In this document: one piece after another, positions 41,725-53,049 of the stretch
How positions within the stretch are numbered: position 1 is the first letter of the stretch
Layout: each line of letters starts with the position of its first letter
Origin: Diphasiastrum complanatum
Taxonomy: Eukaryota; Streptophyta; Lycopodiopsida; Lycopodiales; Lycopodiaceae
Assembly (NCBI GenBank): GCA_029204225.1
Contig: CM055099.1
Location: forward strand, 57,611,982 to 57,671,981
Direction of reading: 5' to 3'
Length of the DNA: 60,000 nt
Translations under genes and position numbers: made by a program
The notes under the pieces: generated by a model
The model's input: the letters and a program-made list of their open reading frames with translations, nothing else
The model's database searches: none
What the model was told of the DNA's origin: nothing

Positions 41725-42336
41725 AAGTACAAGGCCATTGATCAGTGTTTGAATCTAATCCAGTTTTAGCAGGTTTTGGTGCAAAAAGCTAGTATTGGAA
41801 GGGCAAGCTGGTATCCAGGTTTTGGTGAGGGAATTTGATCCCAAACTTTTTCAGGATCAAAATCCATACTGTTCACACGTGTGGGCATCTCTGAACCAGC
41901 ATTTAATAATCCATATTCATTGGATCATAGAAAATTCATTTGGTGTCAGTTTGTTGTAATGTTTGGTGCAAATCCTAGAATAAGCTACCAAGATCACTTG
42001 ACATTGATTAGTTTTGAATTTGTTTCATGAAAACTAATTAATCTAGGCTAATTTCAGACCTTCTTAAAGTGGAAACTAGGTCTTGAAAGTACATCAAAGT
42101 GAATGAGAGAGATAGAGTCAATTTTTGTCCAAGAATAGCCAAGATTGGCAAGATTTGCTTGAGAGTAGGTTTCATCTCATCTTATCTTCATTCCAGCTTT
42201 GCGAGGGAGTGATAGAACTGTGATTACAAGTCCATCTGTTGGATTAAAGGTCAACATTTGAGTGAAACACTGCAAGTTAGAAACCTTTGTGAGTTTCAAG
42301 TTTAAACAAATCTGTCTGTAGAATCTTGCCAGTAAG

Positions 42337-43200
42337 ATGAGATCAGTGGGAGCCTACCTTCTAGAAGCTAGTGAGAGGTTAAATTCTACCAATTATGGTA
42401 TTTGGAAAGTGAGGATGGAGTCACTAATGGTGCTTCAAGATCTTTATGAGTTTTTAATAGATGATGAAGATGAACCTCTGGGTGCACAGGAATTAGTGAG
42501 ATACAAGAAGAGGTCTAGACATGCACTTCACTGTATTAGGATGAATGTAAGCAATGATCTTTTAAGGGAAGTATCATCATGTAAGAGTGCTAAAGAGGCT
42601 TGGGAATCTTTTAAATCTATCTATGAGTCTAGTAACACTTCGAGGAATCTCATGCTTAGGAATCAGATTCTACAAAGCATGAAGAGGAGTGATGAGAGTG
42701 CACATGATTATGTGCTAAGAATCAAGTCTCTCAATAGGGAGTTAGCTTCCATTGGAGAGAAGATTCAAGATAGTGAGCTTGTTCAGATTGTCCTCAATGG
42801 TCCAAAGCTTTGCAATCCAAGACACTTTGCCTACTATGGAAAAGCTACATAGTGTATTAGTGGCTGAAGAGTGTAGGATGATGCATACCAATGCAAGAAT
42901 GAATGCTATTTCTCTGCAAGATGGTGATGAGAAAGCTAATTTCTCATTCAAAGGCAAGAAGAAGACCAATGGCAAGAAGAAGCACTTCAAGGAGACCAAG
43001 GAGGAGGATGAGACTTCAAGCTCAAAGGGCAAGATCAAAGACAAGTCCAAGTACAAATGTTTTTTCTGTGGAAAGAAAGGACATTTTGCATCAGAATGTC
43101 TCAAGAAGAAGAAGGCACAAGAGAGCAAACAAAGCAACATTGCACATCAGGAGGAGGAGGAGGATGAAGAGTCATCCTTGATGGTTTCCAACAAACCACC
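42337..43200 (+). pseudogene. Copia F gag
   Basis: 42337-42852: LEASERLNSTNYGIWKVRME, LYEFLIDDEDEP, RYKKRSRHALHCIRMNVSND, SIYESSNTSRNLMLRNQILQ, DYVLRIKSLNRELASIG. A one-frame shift near 42800 joins it to 42752-43447: LPTMEKLHSVLVAEECRMMH, a Lys-rich stretch, and the intact zinc knuckle CFFCGKKGHFASEC at about 43056. It is the best preserved copia gag in the window. The product would form the cytoplasmic capsid of the element. Confidence 0.85.
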
Positions 43201-44707
43201 ATCATTCAAGAGCAACACCAATCATTCTTGGTGGATTGATAGTGGGGCTAGTCCCCATATGACATATCAAAATGACATATTCTCCACTTTACTTTCTTAC
43301 AATGATTTACATAGATCAATCTATACTGCAAGTAGTCAAGAATGTAAGATAAGTGGAATAGGAACAATTCCCTTGTATGTGGGATCATCCAAAAGGATGA
43401 ATCTTGATAATGTTCTTCATGTTCCTGAAAACCAAGTATTTGCTTAGTGCTGGCCAGTTAATGGATAATGGCCTAGATGTACAATTTAAGCATGGAGTTT
43501 GTTCCATCCTTAGAAATGATGAATGTATAACCAAAGGCTTTAAGCAAGGTAGATTGTTTAAGCTTGATGCTAATGTTGTAGTGGAGAGTGTTAATTTGGC
43601 AAAGGTGGAGTTATCAAGGTGGAACTGTGGCACAAAAGGTTGGGCCACCCCAACTACAAAGCCATGGAATCTATGGTTGCAAAGGAGCTTGCAGTTGGAC
43701 TCCCCAAGCATTTGTCAAAGTGTGGGAAGAGATGTGAAGCATGAAGCCTCTCAAAGGCTCACAAACTACCCTTCTCAAGATCTACATCAAGATCAAACTC
43801 TCCTCTTGAACTCATCCATTCGGATGTTCATAGTTTTTCACATGAGTCTAATGGTGGTGCCAAGTACTATGCAATCCTCATTGATGACTATTCTAGATTT
43901 TGTTGGATGTACCTCTTGTCTAGCAAATCAATGGTGTTTGATTCTTTTGTAAAGTTCAAGACTTTGGTAGAAAATCAACTTAGTACCAAGATTAAGGTGT
44001 TAAGGAGTGATAATGGAGGTGAATTTGTCTCCAATAAGTTGATTGACTTTTGTAGTTCTAATGGCATAAAGAGGGAGTTGTCATGTCCATACACCCCTCA
44101 ACAAAATGGAGTGAGTGAGAGAAGAAATAAATCTCTATGTGAGTGTGCTAAGGCCTTAAGTCTAGATGCTTCTCTATCCAAACCATTTTGGGGTGAAGCA
44201 ATAACTTGTGCTAACTATTTGTGCAATAGATTGCCAAACCAAGCCATTGGAGGAATCACACCATTTGAAGCTCTATTTGAAGAGAAGCCCAATCTCGAGG
44301 ATCTCAAAGTTTTTGGATCCACTTGCTATGTACACCAATCCTTGGATAAGAGAAGGAAGGATGATGCAACATCCATCAAAGGCATCTTTGTGGGATATGG
44401 TGAGAATAACAAAGGTTATAGAGTCTTCAATCCCATCACTAGCAAGGTGATAGTGAGTAGGGATGTTATTTTTGATGAAGGACATGCTTGTGATTTGGAT
44501 GATAATGCTACTAATCATCTTGATGCCAAGGATCATGCTAGGATGGAGGAGGAGCTTCCAAGTGAAGAAGAACTTGAGGATCCACCTCAAGATGCAAGAA
44601 CTCCAAGAACTCCAAGAAGATCTACAAGGGCAAGATCCGAGCCATTGAGGATCACCTATGATGGTCAAGGTGATCAAGGGAAGGCTCATCATCTTTCACT
44701 ACCTTAG
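43201..44707 (+). pseudogene. Copia F protease and integrase, reverse transcriptase missing
   Basis: WWIDSGASPHMTYQND (43231 on) is an intact protease site. FLSAGQLMDNGLDVQF and KGFKQGRLFKLDAN follow after a frameshift. The pre-integrase Cys region (43630-43760) is frameshifted. 43870-44707 holds the core: IDDYSRFCWMYLL (first Asp), VLRSDNGGEFVSNKLIDFCS (second Asp), YTPQQNGVSERRNKSLCECA (Glu), FWGEAITCANYLCNRLPNQA, GYRVFNPITSKVIVSRDVIF. The frame ends in EELEDPPQDARTPRTPRRST and a stop, and RT and RNase H are cut off near 44707. All three DDE residues are present. Confidence 0.85.
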
Positions 44708-44729
44708 AAGAAGCTTAATCAACGAATAG

Positions 44730-45113
44730 AACCATGATTTGAGTGGATCTTACCCGTACTTACCCTGCACAATGACCTTTAGGATCCTTCCTACTCTATT
44801 AGATGGGAGACCCGCCATAATAGAACTAGGAAGAGAAACTAAAAGTACAACAAACCCACTATGCATTTGTCCATGCAAGGCCTAAATTCTCCAAAAGCGC
44901 TTTTCATTGCTATTGATACTTTACACATGCATTAACAGTCCTAAATCCATGTGCTAGCTCCACTTAGTGTGTCTAGGCCTCACAAGGCTATTAATTATAT
45001 TATTAGCCTCATCCTGAATAATGTGGCATAACTAATAATCTCGAGTACTAGAGTACCATGTATCCAAGTCTAGGATTATGCCGAATCCTACATGCAGGGA
45101 CGTGGACGTAACA
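44730..45113 (-). repeat. Probable 3' LTR of gypsy H, far end unresolved
   Basis: On the minus strand AAGTAGTTCAAGGGGGGGA, a polypurine tract, is followed by TGTTACGTCCACGTCC at 45113. The element on the same strand ends just upstream. The other end could not be fixed; 44730 is the limit of plausible LTR-like text after copia F stops. Confidence 0.5.
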
Positions 45114-45691
45114 TCCCCCCCTTGAACTACTTTTGTCCTCATAAGTAGAACTTAAAGAAACTCTTCTTTATGCTATCAACTCTCTTCCATGAATCATCAT
45201 CTTCAGTCTGACCCTTCCACCAGATTAAGCACTTAGTGATAGAATGATTTCTCAATTGTTTATCTCTGGTTTTGAGCACTTTCTCAGGTTCTAGAGGTAC
45301 ACTAAGCGATAAATCCTCCAAGCGGGATAAATGCTCATCAAATCCAACTGTATCACCTTCATGTAAACTTATTTTTAACTAGTTCACATGAAATACTAAA
45401 TGTGTAGTAGATTTTTCCTGAAGATCTAGTTTATAAGCTAAAGAACCGATTGTCTATACAATTATGAACGGTCCACAAAATTTGGTAGATAGTTTATAAT
45501 GCTTCTCAGTACCTATCATCCTAGAATCTTTTGGAATTCTAAGATACACCCAGTCATCATCTTTAAAATCTTTGAGAGATGTCTTAAGATCAGCATGTTC
45601 TCTTTTTCTTTTTGTTAACAATCCCTTTTGTCAGATTATTGAGCGGTGCTGCTACTTTAGCATAATCCTCAATGAATCTCCGAAAGAAAAT
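45114..45691 (-). pseudogene. Ty3/gypsy H pol with RT joined to integrase C-terminus
   Basis: Minus strand: 45690-45620 reads FFRRFIEDYAKVAAPLNNLT, the RT thumb before RNase H. Within about 20 bases it changes to DLKTSLKDFKDDDWVYLRIP, then KHYKLSTKFCGPFIIV, a stop, and SLAYKLDLQEKSTTHLVFHV, the integrase C-terminal region, ending with ITKCLIWWKGQTEDDDSWKR, a chromodomain-like tail (45321-45139). RNase H and the integrase core are deleted. It resembles gypsy J (NDWVFLRVPSHSRDLK, RVLWEFLVRWRGKSEEED) at lower identity. Confidence 0.8.
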
Positions 45692-46498
45692 TGTAAATCA
45701 GAGCCACAAGAGTGATTGGGTGTTAGATTAGATTGATCTACCAATCTACACAAGATTAGACACCTTTTAGATCAAATCTACATGCATAGAACTAACAAGA
45801 ACAATCAAAATTGATCAAACTAGTACTTGCTGGTTTCACACATGTGAAAACCTGTCAAAGTACGAACAACCAGCAGAGAATGATGTTTACTAAGCCTAGA
45901 ACGATTTACAGAATCACAAGCCAAAGGTAGAGATTGCTCAAAATTGCTCCCAAAACCAAGATTTCACTCCATTAGTTGATTCAAGCCAAATGAGGCTATC
46001 TATGTACATCAAAGGATCTCGAGATGCTACTAATTTATCAGATTGAACAAGTGTGAAGATGCCTAGTCACCAAAGGATCCATGAATCACATCAAACTTGG
46101 CACATAGTCCGTGACTTCCAAGATTTAAGGCACCTCCTTGATTTTGGGTGATTTTCCTAACTTATAAGAACTTAAACAAAAATCTTCTACAAGTCTAAAC
46201 TCAACTTCTACTGATCTTTCCACATGTGTGAGAAGACCTCTACAAGTGGGAGATCAATCCTAATCTCAAGATGTAGCACATTCTACCAATAGAAAGGTGC
46301 CATGTGGCATATAGCTAGAAAACTAGATTTTGGCCATTTTAGCCAATAGATCTCTAATCAAATGATATGTATATACTAGACGATTGATCTAAATGAGAAT
46401 TGCATTTAATTCACACGTGCAAATAGGCTCCAAACATGTGTAATCATGATATGTACATGGATGTAGCCTAGATCAAGCATGATTTTGACATTTTCACA
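45692..46498 (-). repeat. 3' LTR of copia I
   Basis: 807 bp. On the minus strand it starts TGTGAAAATGTC after ATATTGAGGAG (polypurine tract) and ends CTTGTGGCTCTGATTTACA. It shares CAATCACTCTTGTGG near its end with the copia F LTR at 40037-40051, so the two families are related. The left border coincides with gypsy H. Confidence 0.75.
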
Positions 46499-47515
46499 CT
46501 CCTCAATATCTAGCTTGGTAAATCTAACATACATCTATCTACAACTCCAAGTGCTAATCTTAACTTCACAAATGGATCCTTTGCCAATGGCTTAGTAAGT
46601 ATATCAGCAATACAATCTGAAGATGAAACATGAATAAGCTTGATCTCCTTTGCTTGCACTTTCTCTCTCACAAAATGGTGTGAGATCTCAATGTGCTTGG
46701 TACGAGCATGGAAGATTGGCTTGTTGGAAAGTTGTTGGGCTGCTTGATTGTCACAATAAATGCATGCAATATCTTCAGCCTTCATCACTTAAAGCTCCTC
46801 CAAAAGTCTTCTTAGCCATAGGATCTCCTTTGGTGTTGTTGTCATAGCTTTATACTCGGATTTGGTTGATGAAAGAGAGATGGTATCTTGCTTTTTGGAA
46901 AGCCAAGATATGATTCCTCTACATAGGAATGTAACAAAGGCACTTGTGGATCTTCTATCCACTTTTTCACTTGCAAAATCTGAGGCTGAGTATGCTCTCA
47001 AAAAAATATTAGTCCCTTGATACATTATGCCAAAGTTTCTAGTAGCCGAGATGTACCTTAACACTCTTGTGGCACTCTTCCAATGAAATATTAGTGGAAT
47101 TTGCATGTATTGACTCAATTTGCCAACACAAAAGCTAAGATTTGGTCTAGGATGGTCAAATAGACCAACAAACCAATAAGTTTTCTATAGGTAGTGATGT
47201 CCTCAAAGGATCCTTCACTTTCCTTAGAAACTTTCACATTTAGTTCCATGGGAGTTTCAACCCCTTTACAATCCTTCATGCAAAACTGTTCTAAGATGGA
47301 TCTAGCATACTTAGATTGACATATGAAAGTAAAATCATCACATCTAGTGACTTCTATTCCAAGTATGACCTTTAGAAGTCCTAGATCTACCATCTTAAAC
47401 TCACTAGACAAGGAAATTTTTACATCTCTAATGCGATCATGATCATTTCCTATGAGAATTATATCATCAACATATAAAACCAAAAGGATGATCTTTCCAT
47501 CATTACATTTGTAGT
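46499..47515 (-). pseudogene. Ty1/copia I reverse transcriptase C-terminal half and RNase H
   Basis: Minus strand 47483-47115: MVLYVDDIILIGNDHDRIRD with an intact YVDD, FKMVDLGLLKVILGIEV, FCMKDCKGVETPMELNVK, YRKLIGLLVYLT. 47118-46789: SATRVLRYISATRNFGIMYQ, DRRSTSAFVTFLCRGIISWL, TISLSSTKSEYKAMTTTPKE. 46788-46510: CIYCDNQAAQQLSNKPIFHA, TKHIEISHHFVREKVQAKEI, IADILTKPLAKDPFVKLRLA. One frameshift and one stop. The 5' part is cut at about 47515, where gypsy J gag begins on the other strand. Confidence 0.85.
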
Positions 47516-47529
47516 AAACCTAGGGGTCA

Positions 47530-49086
47530 ACAGCCTAATGAGCAGAAAAAAAGTTTTCAATTTAAGAGGAAGGATAGGGAAGTTGTTAATGAAACACATC
47601 CCAATTCCAACAATCCTAAGAAAACCAAGAAAAACTTTAAAAAACATCATGGTGGCAATGATAAAGCTAAAGCTCGTAAGAAAAACCTGTGCTTCAAGTG
47701 CAATGGTAGGGTCACCTTGCACGTGATTGCGTCAAAAAACAAGCTTCAACCTCAAGTAATCTATCTCGAAGTAATGAGATGGATGTTTGTTTCCTTAGTT
47801 CTTTAGTTTTTGGTCCTAATGACCTTATTTGCATTAAAGATAAAGTTAATGATCAAGTTGTTAATGTTCTTTTTGACACAGGATCCACTCATAACTTTAT
47901 TAATGTAAATTTGGTGTAGACGCTAAACCTTCCTACCAAAAAAAGTGAGAAAAAATACCGTGTGACAATGGCATCAGGAAGTAATTCCGATTTGATGGAT
48001 TTTATTGTTCTTGATGTAGAATTGCACATTCAAAATTACTCTAAAAAACTAGAATTCCATGCTGTTCAATTAGCTAATGTAGATATTGTTCTTGGGCAAC
48101 AATGGCATTTTGATAAGAACAAATCATTGAGAATTGATCTTGTTGAAATTTTTTTATCTTTTATGCATGAGAATTTTTTAATTAACATGAAGGCTAGTTT
48201 AAGTGTTGACACTAAAAATGTTAAACCTTATTCTAAACAAGAACTTAATTCTATTATGAAGAATGCTGATTTTAAAGTTTATTTATGTTTTCATAATGAT
48301 ATCATTTGCTACAATGATGAAGAACTTAACATAAATGCCATGAATATACCCAGTGAGAACACTACAGAATTTGAAGCCTATAATAAACTTAGACAGGAAT
48401 TTAATGATGTTTTTTTAGACCTTCCTGTAGGTTTACCACCAGAAAGCACAGTTGATCATAAAATTGACCTAATACCTGGAGCAATTCCAATTGCACAGCG
48501 TCCTTATAGGATGAGTGCATCGGAAGAGGTTGAGGTAAATAGGCAATTACATGATTATCTGAAAAAGGGGTGGGTACAACCTAGTAAGTCTTCTTGGGCA
48601 TCACCAGTGGTTCTGGTGGCCAAGAAGGATGGGACTATAAGGTTCTGTGTCGACTATAAGAAATTGAACAAGGTAACCATTAAGAATAGATATCCACTAC
48701 CGCGGATGGATGATCTAATAGACTATCTTGGTGGTGCTGGGTACTTTACCAAGATAGATTTAAGATCGGGCTACCATCAGATACACATTAAGACAGAAGA
48801 TATACCAAAAACCAGGTTTCGAACTCGCTTTGGTCACTACAAATTTTTGGTGTTGCCTTTTGGTTCGACCAATGCACCGGCAACTTTCCAACAAATGATG
48901 AACGATTGATTTGTTCAGGCCATATTTGGGAAGATTCGTAGTGGTATTCTTAGATGATATCCTAGTGTTCAGTAAGACTTTGGCGGAACATAAAGAGCAT
49001 CTTAGGATTGTCTTGGACATTCTAAGAAGGGAAAAGCTCTTTGCCAAGGAGTCTAAGTGTGACTTTTTTGCTAAGGAATTGTCCTA
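47530..49086 (+). pseudogene. Gypsy J gag tail, protease and reverse transcriptase
   Basis: Zinc knuckle at about 47690: CFKCNG is in one frame, GHLARDC in the next, so a single-base change splits it. VLFDTGSTHNFINVNL (47868) is the aspartic protease site DTGS, followed shortly by a TAG. 47962-48909 (315 codons): [121 protein letters not shown] frame change at 48907 precedes [12 protein letters not shown] (YLDD-type box) and [24 protein letters not shown] stands at 49084. Confidence 0.88.
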
Positions 49087-49087
49087 A

Positions 49088-51230
49088 TTGGGGCATAAGA
49101 TTTCCGAACGAGGGGTGGAGATTGAGGCTGATCGTATCCAGAGGGTTATTGATTGGCCTATTCTCACCACAGTTCGGGAAATCAAGTCTTTTTTGGGGTT
49201 TGTGGGATTTTTTCGTCGGCATATTCCCCAATTTGTTCGATTGGCATTTCCCCTTACCCAGGCCTTGAAAGGCTATACGAAGCTAAGCCGAAGGGCTAAG
49301 AGTCCACTAGTGGTGTGGACGGAGGATATGAATAATTGTTTTGAGTTGCTTAAGAAAAGTGTCACTTCGGCACCAATACTAATCATTGGCGATCCTAATA
49401 AGACTTTTGTGGTTAGGACCGATGCCAGTGATTATGCTATTGGAGCTGTTTTGATGCAGGATGGACATCCTGTGGCTTATGAAAGCAAGAAACTCAATCC
49501 TGCTCACTCTAGGTATTGTACCTATGAGAAGGAACTGTTTGCAATTGTTCATTCTTTGAAAATTTGGCGACATTATTTGTATGGAGCCAGATTTGAAGTT
49601 TTGACGGATCATCAGACTCTTCGATATTTCAGTGATGCTACAGATTTAAAGGGGAGGCAAGCTAGATGGGCTGAGCTGATGCAAATCTTTGACTTTTCTA
49701 TACGTTATTGTAAAGGAAGTCAAAATACTCTAGCGGATGCTTTGAGTCGGTTACCGGTTATTAATCAGTTGTGCTTTACCGTTATAGAACCGGAGCTGTT
49801 TCAGTCTCTTCAAGGACTATATGAGTCCGATCCTTTTTTTGGAAAGTATTGGCAACAAGTACTTTCGGGGGTCGATTCAGGGTTGCAAGATTCCTCGAAT
49901 CAAGGAAAGACTGAAACGGATTTCCTAATTCGAAATAGGATTTTGTTTCGTAAAGGAAAGGTGTGTGTACCGGAGAATGACACTGTAAGGGCCCAAATCT
50001 TGCATGAGTGTCATGATAGTCCATGCGCAGGACATCCGGGTATACAAAGAACACTTGACTTAGTTCGAAGGCAATTTTGGTGGCTTAAGATGAAAAATCA
50101 GGTAGAGGCCTATGTACTTAAATGTGCTAAGTGCCAGTTATATAAAGTAGAGAGGCTAAAAGCTAGTGGCCTATTACATCCTTTAGATATTCCTACCGGA
50201 AAGTGGGAAAGTATATCTATGGATTTTGTGGTCGGGCTTCCACGTACAGGGAAGGGCCAAGATTCGGTTTGGGTCATTATTGACAGACTTACGAAGTTTG
50301 CTCAATTTATCCCAACGAAAACTACTGTTAAAGCTTCAGAACTAGCTCAACTATTTGTTGAGAAGCTTTTATGACTGTACGGGCTGCCTTGCGATATTGT
50401 CAGTGACCGTGACCCAAAATCACTGGGAATTTTTGGCAAGCAATATTTGAGAAGTTGGAAACAACTTTAAGTTTAAGTTCTACAGATCATCCGGATCAGA
50501 CGGTCAAACGGAAAGGACCAATCAGACAATGGAGGATATGCTTCGAGCATATGTGGGCCATGGCAGTCTGATTGGGAACAGTACCTTCCACTGGTGGAAT
50601 TTGCATATAATAGTGCAAAACATTCAGTGACCGGATTCAGCCCTTTCATGCTTATGTATGGTTTTCAACCTCGATCACCAATTAGTGTTGGCATGAAAAA
50701 CCTACGGGTGCAAGCCGCAGCTGATTTCCTTGCGGATATGCAAGAAATGTTACAGCTGGCTAAAGATAGCATAAGAAGTGCCCGGGACAAGGCAAGGCAC
50801 TATGCTGATCTATCTCGGAAGCACAAGGTATTCATGGTCAATGACTGGGTGTTTTTGAGAGTCCCTAGTCACTCTAGGGACTTGAAAACTATTAAGTGTG
50901 CAAAGTTGGCACCTAGGTATTGCGGTCCTTTTAAGGTTATCCAAGTGATAAACAAGGTCGCATACAAACTAGAACTTCCAGCTAATGTTGGAATTCATCC
51001 TGTTTTCCATGTTAGTAAGTTGAAACCCTTGTTGGGGGTTGGGGAGACCCTGGTCCCTGTGGAAGATCTAGTGGAACTTCTTCGTGATGAGTCCGTGAGT
51101 GGACCACCTGAATCCGAGGCGATTGTTAATAGCCGGCAGAGAACTCTACGGAGTAGAGTGCTTTGGGAATTTTTAGTCAGGTGGAGGGGCAAATCAGAAG
51201 AGGAGGATACCTGAGAAAAGGAGGCTGATC
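49088..51230 (+). pseudogene. Gypsy J RNase H, integrase and chromodomain
   Basis: 49088-50374 is open for 428 codons: IKSFLGFVGFFRRHIPQFVR (RT thumb), VVRTDASDYAIGAVLMQDGH, YEKELFAIVHSLKIWRHYLY, LTDHQTLRYFSDATDLKGRQ, NTLADALSRL (RNase H), HECHDSPCAGHPGIQ and CAKC (integrase H2C2 finger), WESISMDFVVGLPRTGKGQD (first core Asp). A TGA at 50372 breaks GLP.DIVSDRD (second Asp), and frameshifts follow near the SDGQTERTNQ block (Glu). 50594-51214: MEFAYNSAKHSVTGFSPFML, WVFLRVPSHSRDLKT, HPVFHVSKLKPLLG, RVLWEFLVRWRGKSEEEDT, then TGA where chromodomains have Trp. Confidence 0.88.
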
Positions 51231-51290
51231 TCCAGAAGAATTTTCCAAATTTTTCCCTACAAGGAAAAATTTAAGTTTAGGGGGAAGGAA

Positions 51291-52370
51291 TGTTACATAC
51301 CTATGTAACTAGCAGTACTTCAGACCCCTAATAGTCCATTTAGTGTTGGGGGCTATATGGCAAGGTACCTTTAGGATTAAGGGTATGTGCCCTTGGATAA
51401 GGGCAGACAAGTGACTATACCTTAGTTGGAGGTATGGGGTCACGTGACCCTTGGATAAGGGTACCCTTACTATTAAGGGTAGGTGTCTTAAATTAAGGTA
51501 CTAGTGTCCTTGATTAAGGACAGGTAGGTGTCTATGCCTTGGATGGAGGTATGGAACCTAGTGAGGTGTTAGAAAGTCATTGGATGACTATTTTTCTAAA
51601 CCTTGGGCCTCAACCTTGAACCACATCACTTTATTGGTCTAGGACCAAAGTATACTTGCACAACTTGGGTAATGGGACCTAGTAGGAGGGCGCCCTTCTA
51701 AATTGTCCATTGAGTTCCCAACTCGCACAAGAAAGGCATTCAAAGAGTCATAGGTTATGGAAGGAGTCTCTTGACATTCCATAAGCCTATGGAGGCTCTT
51801 GGAGATTCTTTAACTCCCCTAGGCTTCTCTCTCTCTCATTGGATGAGCATGGAACTCCATAGTGCATTGGAGGGGTCCATGGGCCATCTATATGAGGGTA
51901 GTAGGGCGCCCATTGTGGGGGGGGGGGGGGGGAGATCTCTCTTGTTTGCTTGGCTTATGCTCTAGTGTTGCTACTAGTGTGTAGAGTGCTTTCTTGTGGT
52001 AGTATGCTTGAGGTTTGGATCTTGCTTATGGTATGGGACATAAGTAGGGTTTGGATCTTGAGTATGCTATGGAGTGTTGTGGTATGCTTGTGATTTCTTT
52101 ATGGTTAGCAAGGGGGTGCTAGATAGGTCTTGCTTGGAGCTTGGATCTAGCTATGGTTGGGTGGTGAATACTTGAGGCCAGCTTGTTATCTATCTTTGTG
52201 TTTAAAGAGTAGGGACACAGGTGGAGGAGAGATCCTTGGAGGCTTGCAGATCCTTACTTGCAGGTGGAGGCATCCTAGCTTGGAGTTGGGGAGCATCTTG
52301 AAGCTTGCAGGTTGCTTGGAGGACATTTGGAGGCTCTACCGTGGATTTGGAGGACTTCCTCACCTCTACA
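51291..52370 (+). repeat. 3' LTR of gypsy J, right end approximate
   Basis: Starts TGTTACATACC right after the polypurine tract. ACCTCTACA at 52362-52370 is a plausible terminus but has no partner copy to confirm it. Inside are a run of small palindromes (51370-51535) and a 16-G homopolymer (51917-51932). Confidence 0.6.
51370..51535. repeat. Cluster of CCTT...AAGG palindromes in the gypsy J LTR
   Basis: In order: CCTTTAGGATTAAGG, CCCTTGGATAAGGG (about 51391), CCCTTGGATAAGGG again (51450), CCCTTACTATTAAGGG (51467), CTTAAATTAAG, GTCCTTGATTAAGGAC (51508). Each can form a 4-6 bp stem with a 3-6 nt loop. Confidence 0.8.
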
Positions 52371-53049
52371 TGTAAAAGTAGTGATAACCCGTCGGCCTTC
52401 CCCACTAGCTCCTACGGATGACAATCTAACTGCCATTCTTAGACGCATCACTCAAACTTCAGAAGAGCCAATCCCAACTTCAAAAGAGCCAGTCTCTACA
52501 CTTGAAACTAACAAACGGTTTCGACAACCATAGGCACACTCAAAGGCCTACGTTATGAACGAAGTACATTTTGGTCCATGTAGATTCTGTTTGGTTTTAC
52601 GTGTTTTAGGGCCTGTTAATATAGATGTCATAGCATTTGACACCATACCTCGAGAGGTTCGTATTGGAGACATTGCCATAGAGATGAACACTTATGGACT
52701 CCTCATCCTAACCACTGTTTACATACAAGAGGATCATCGTTGGGTAGCACAGGCCGTCTATTCACTGCGTATCAATAGTACACTAGCCGCCCTTGAATAT
52801 GTGTGAACACTAAGATGAAGATGATCTCCCGTTGGTCATATCTCTGAGGACCTGAAAAACTCTTAGTGACTTGGGAGTACGGGGTAATCAGTGGGGCCCC
52901 CAAGATAGGAAGCGACCAGATTCTGATCACTCGCGTAAGAATAGTGTGGGTCCTTTTTTCACTAGGGTATTTTGGCTGAACAATCCCTAGTCAAAATTTG
53001 TCCGAACATGGCACATGACATAAATGATGTGGTCAAAGAAGACATTTAT
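52371..53049 (+). other. Unidentified sequence with an 83-codon frame at 52555-52806
   Basis: The frame reads MNEVHFGPCRFCLVLRVLGP, VNIDVIAFDTIPREVRIGDI, AIEMNTYGLLILTTVYIQED, HRWVAQAVYSLRINSTLAAL. It is free of low complexity and has balanced composition, and the preceding text (52383-52533, SPLAPTDDNLTAILRRITQT) also reads well in another frame. I recognise no family. Lying between two gypsy remnants, it may be transposon sequence. Confidence 0.25.

Larger units (their letters stand above)
47516..52370 (+). mobile_element. Ty3/gypsy chromovirus-like retrotransposon J, 5'-truncated
   Basis: Gag tail, protease, RT, RNase H, integrase, chromodomain-like end, polypurine tract AGTTTAGGGGGAAGGAA and 3' LTR at 51291. 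Domain order and the EEEDT chromodomain tail indicate a chromovirus. The 5' LTR, PBS and most of gag are missing; the left edge meets copia I. At least five frame breaks (zinc knuckle, protease downstream, RT active-site region, a TAA in RT, integrase core) and one TGA in the chromodomain. Confidence 0.88.
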
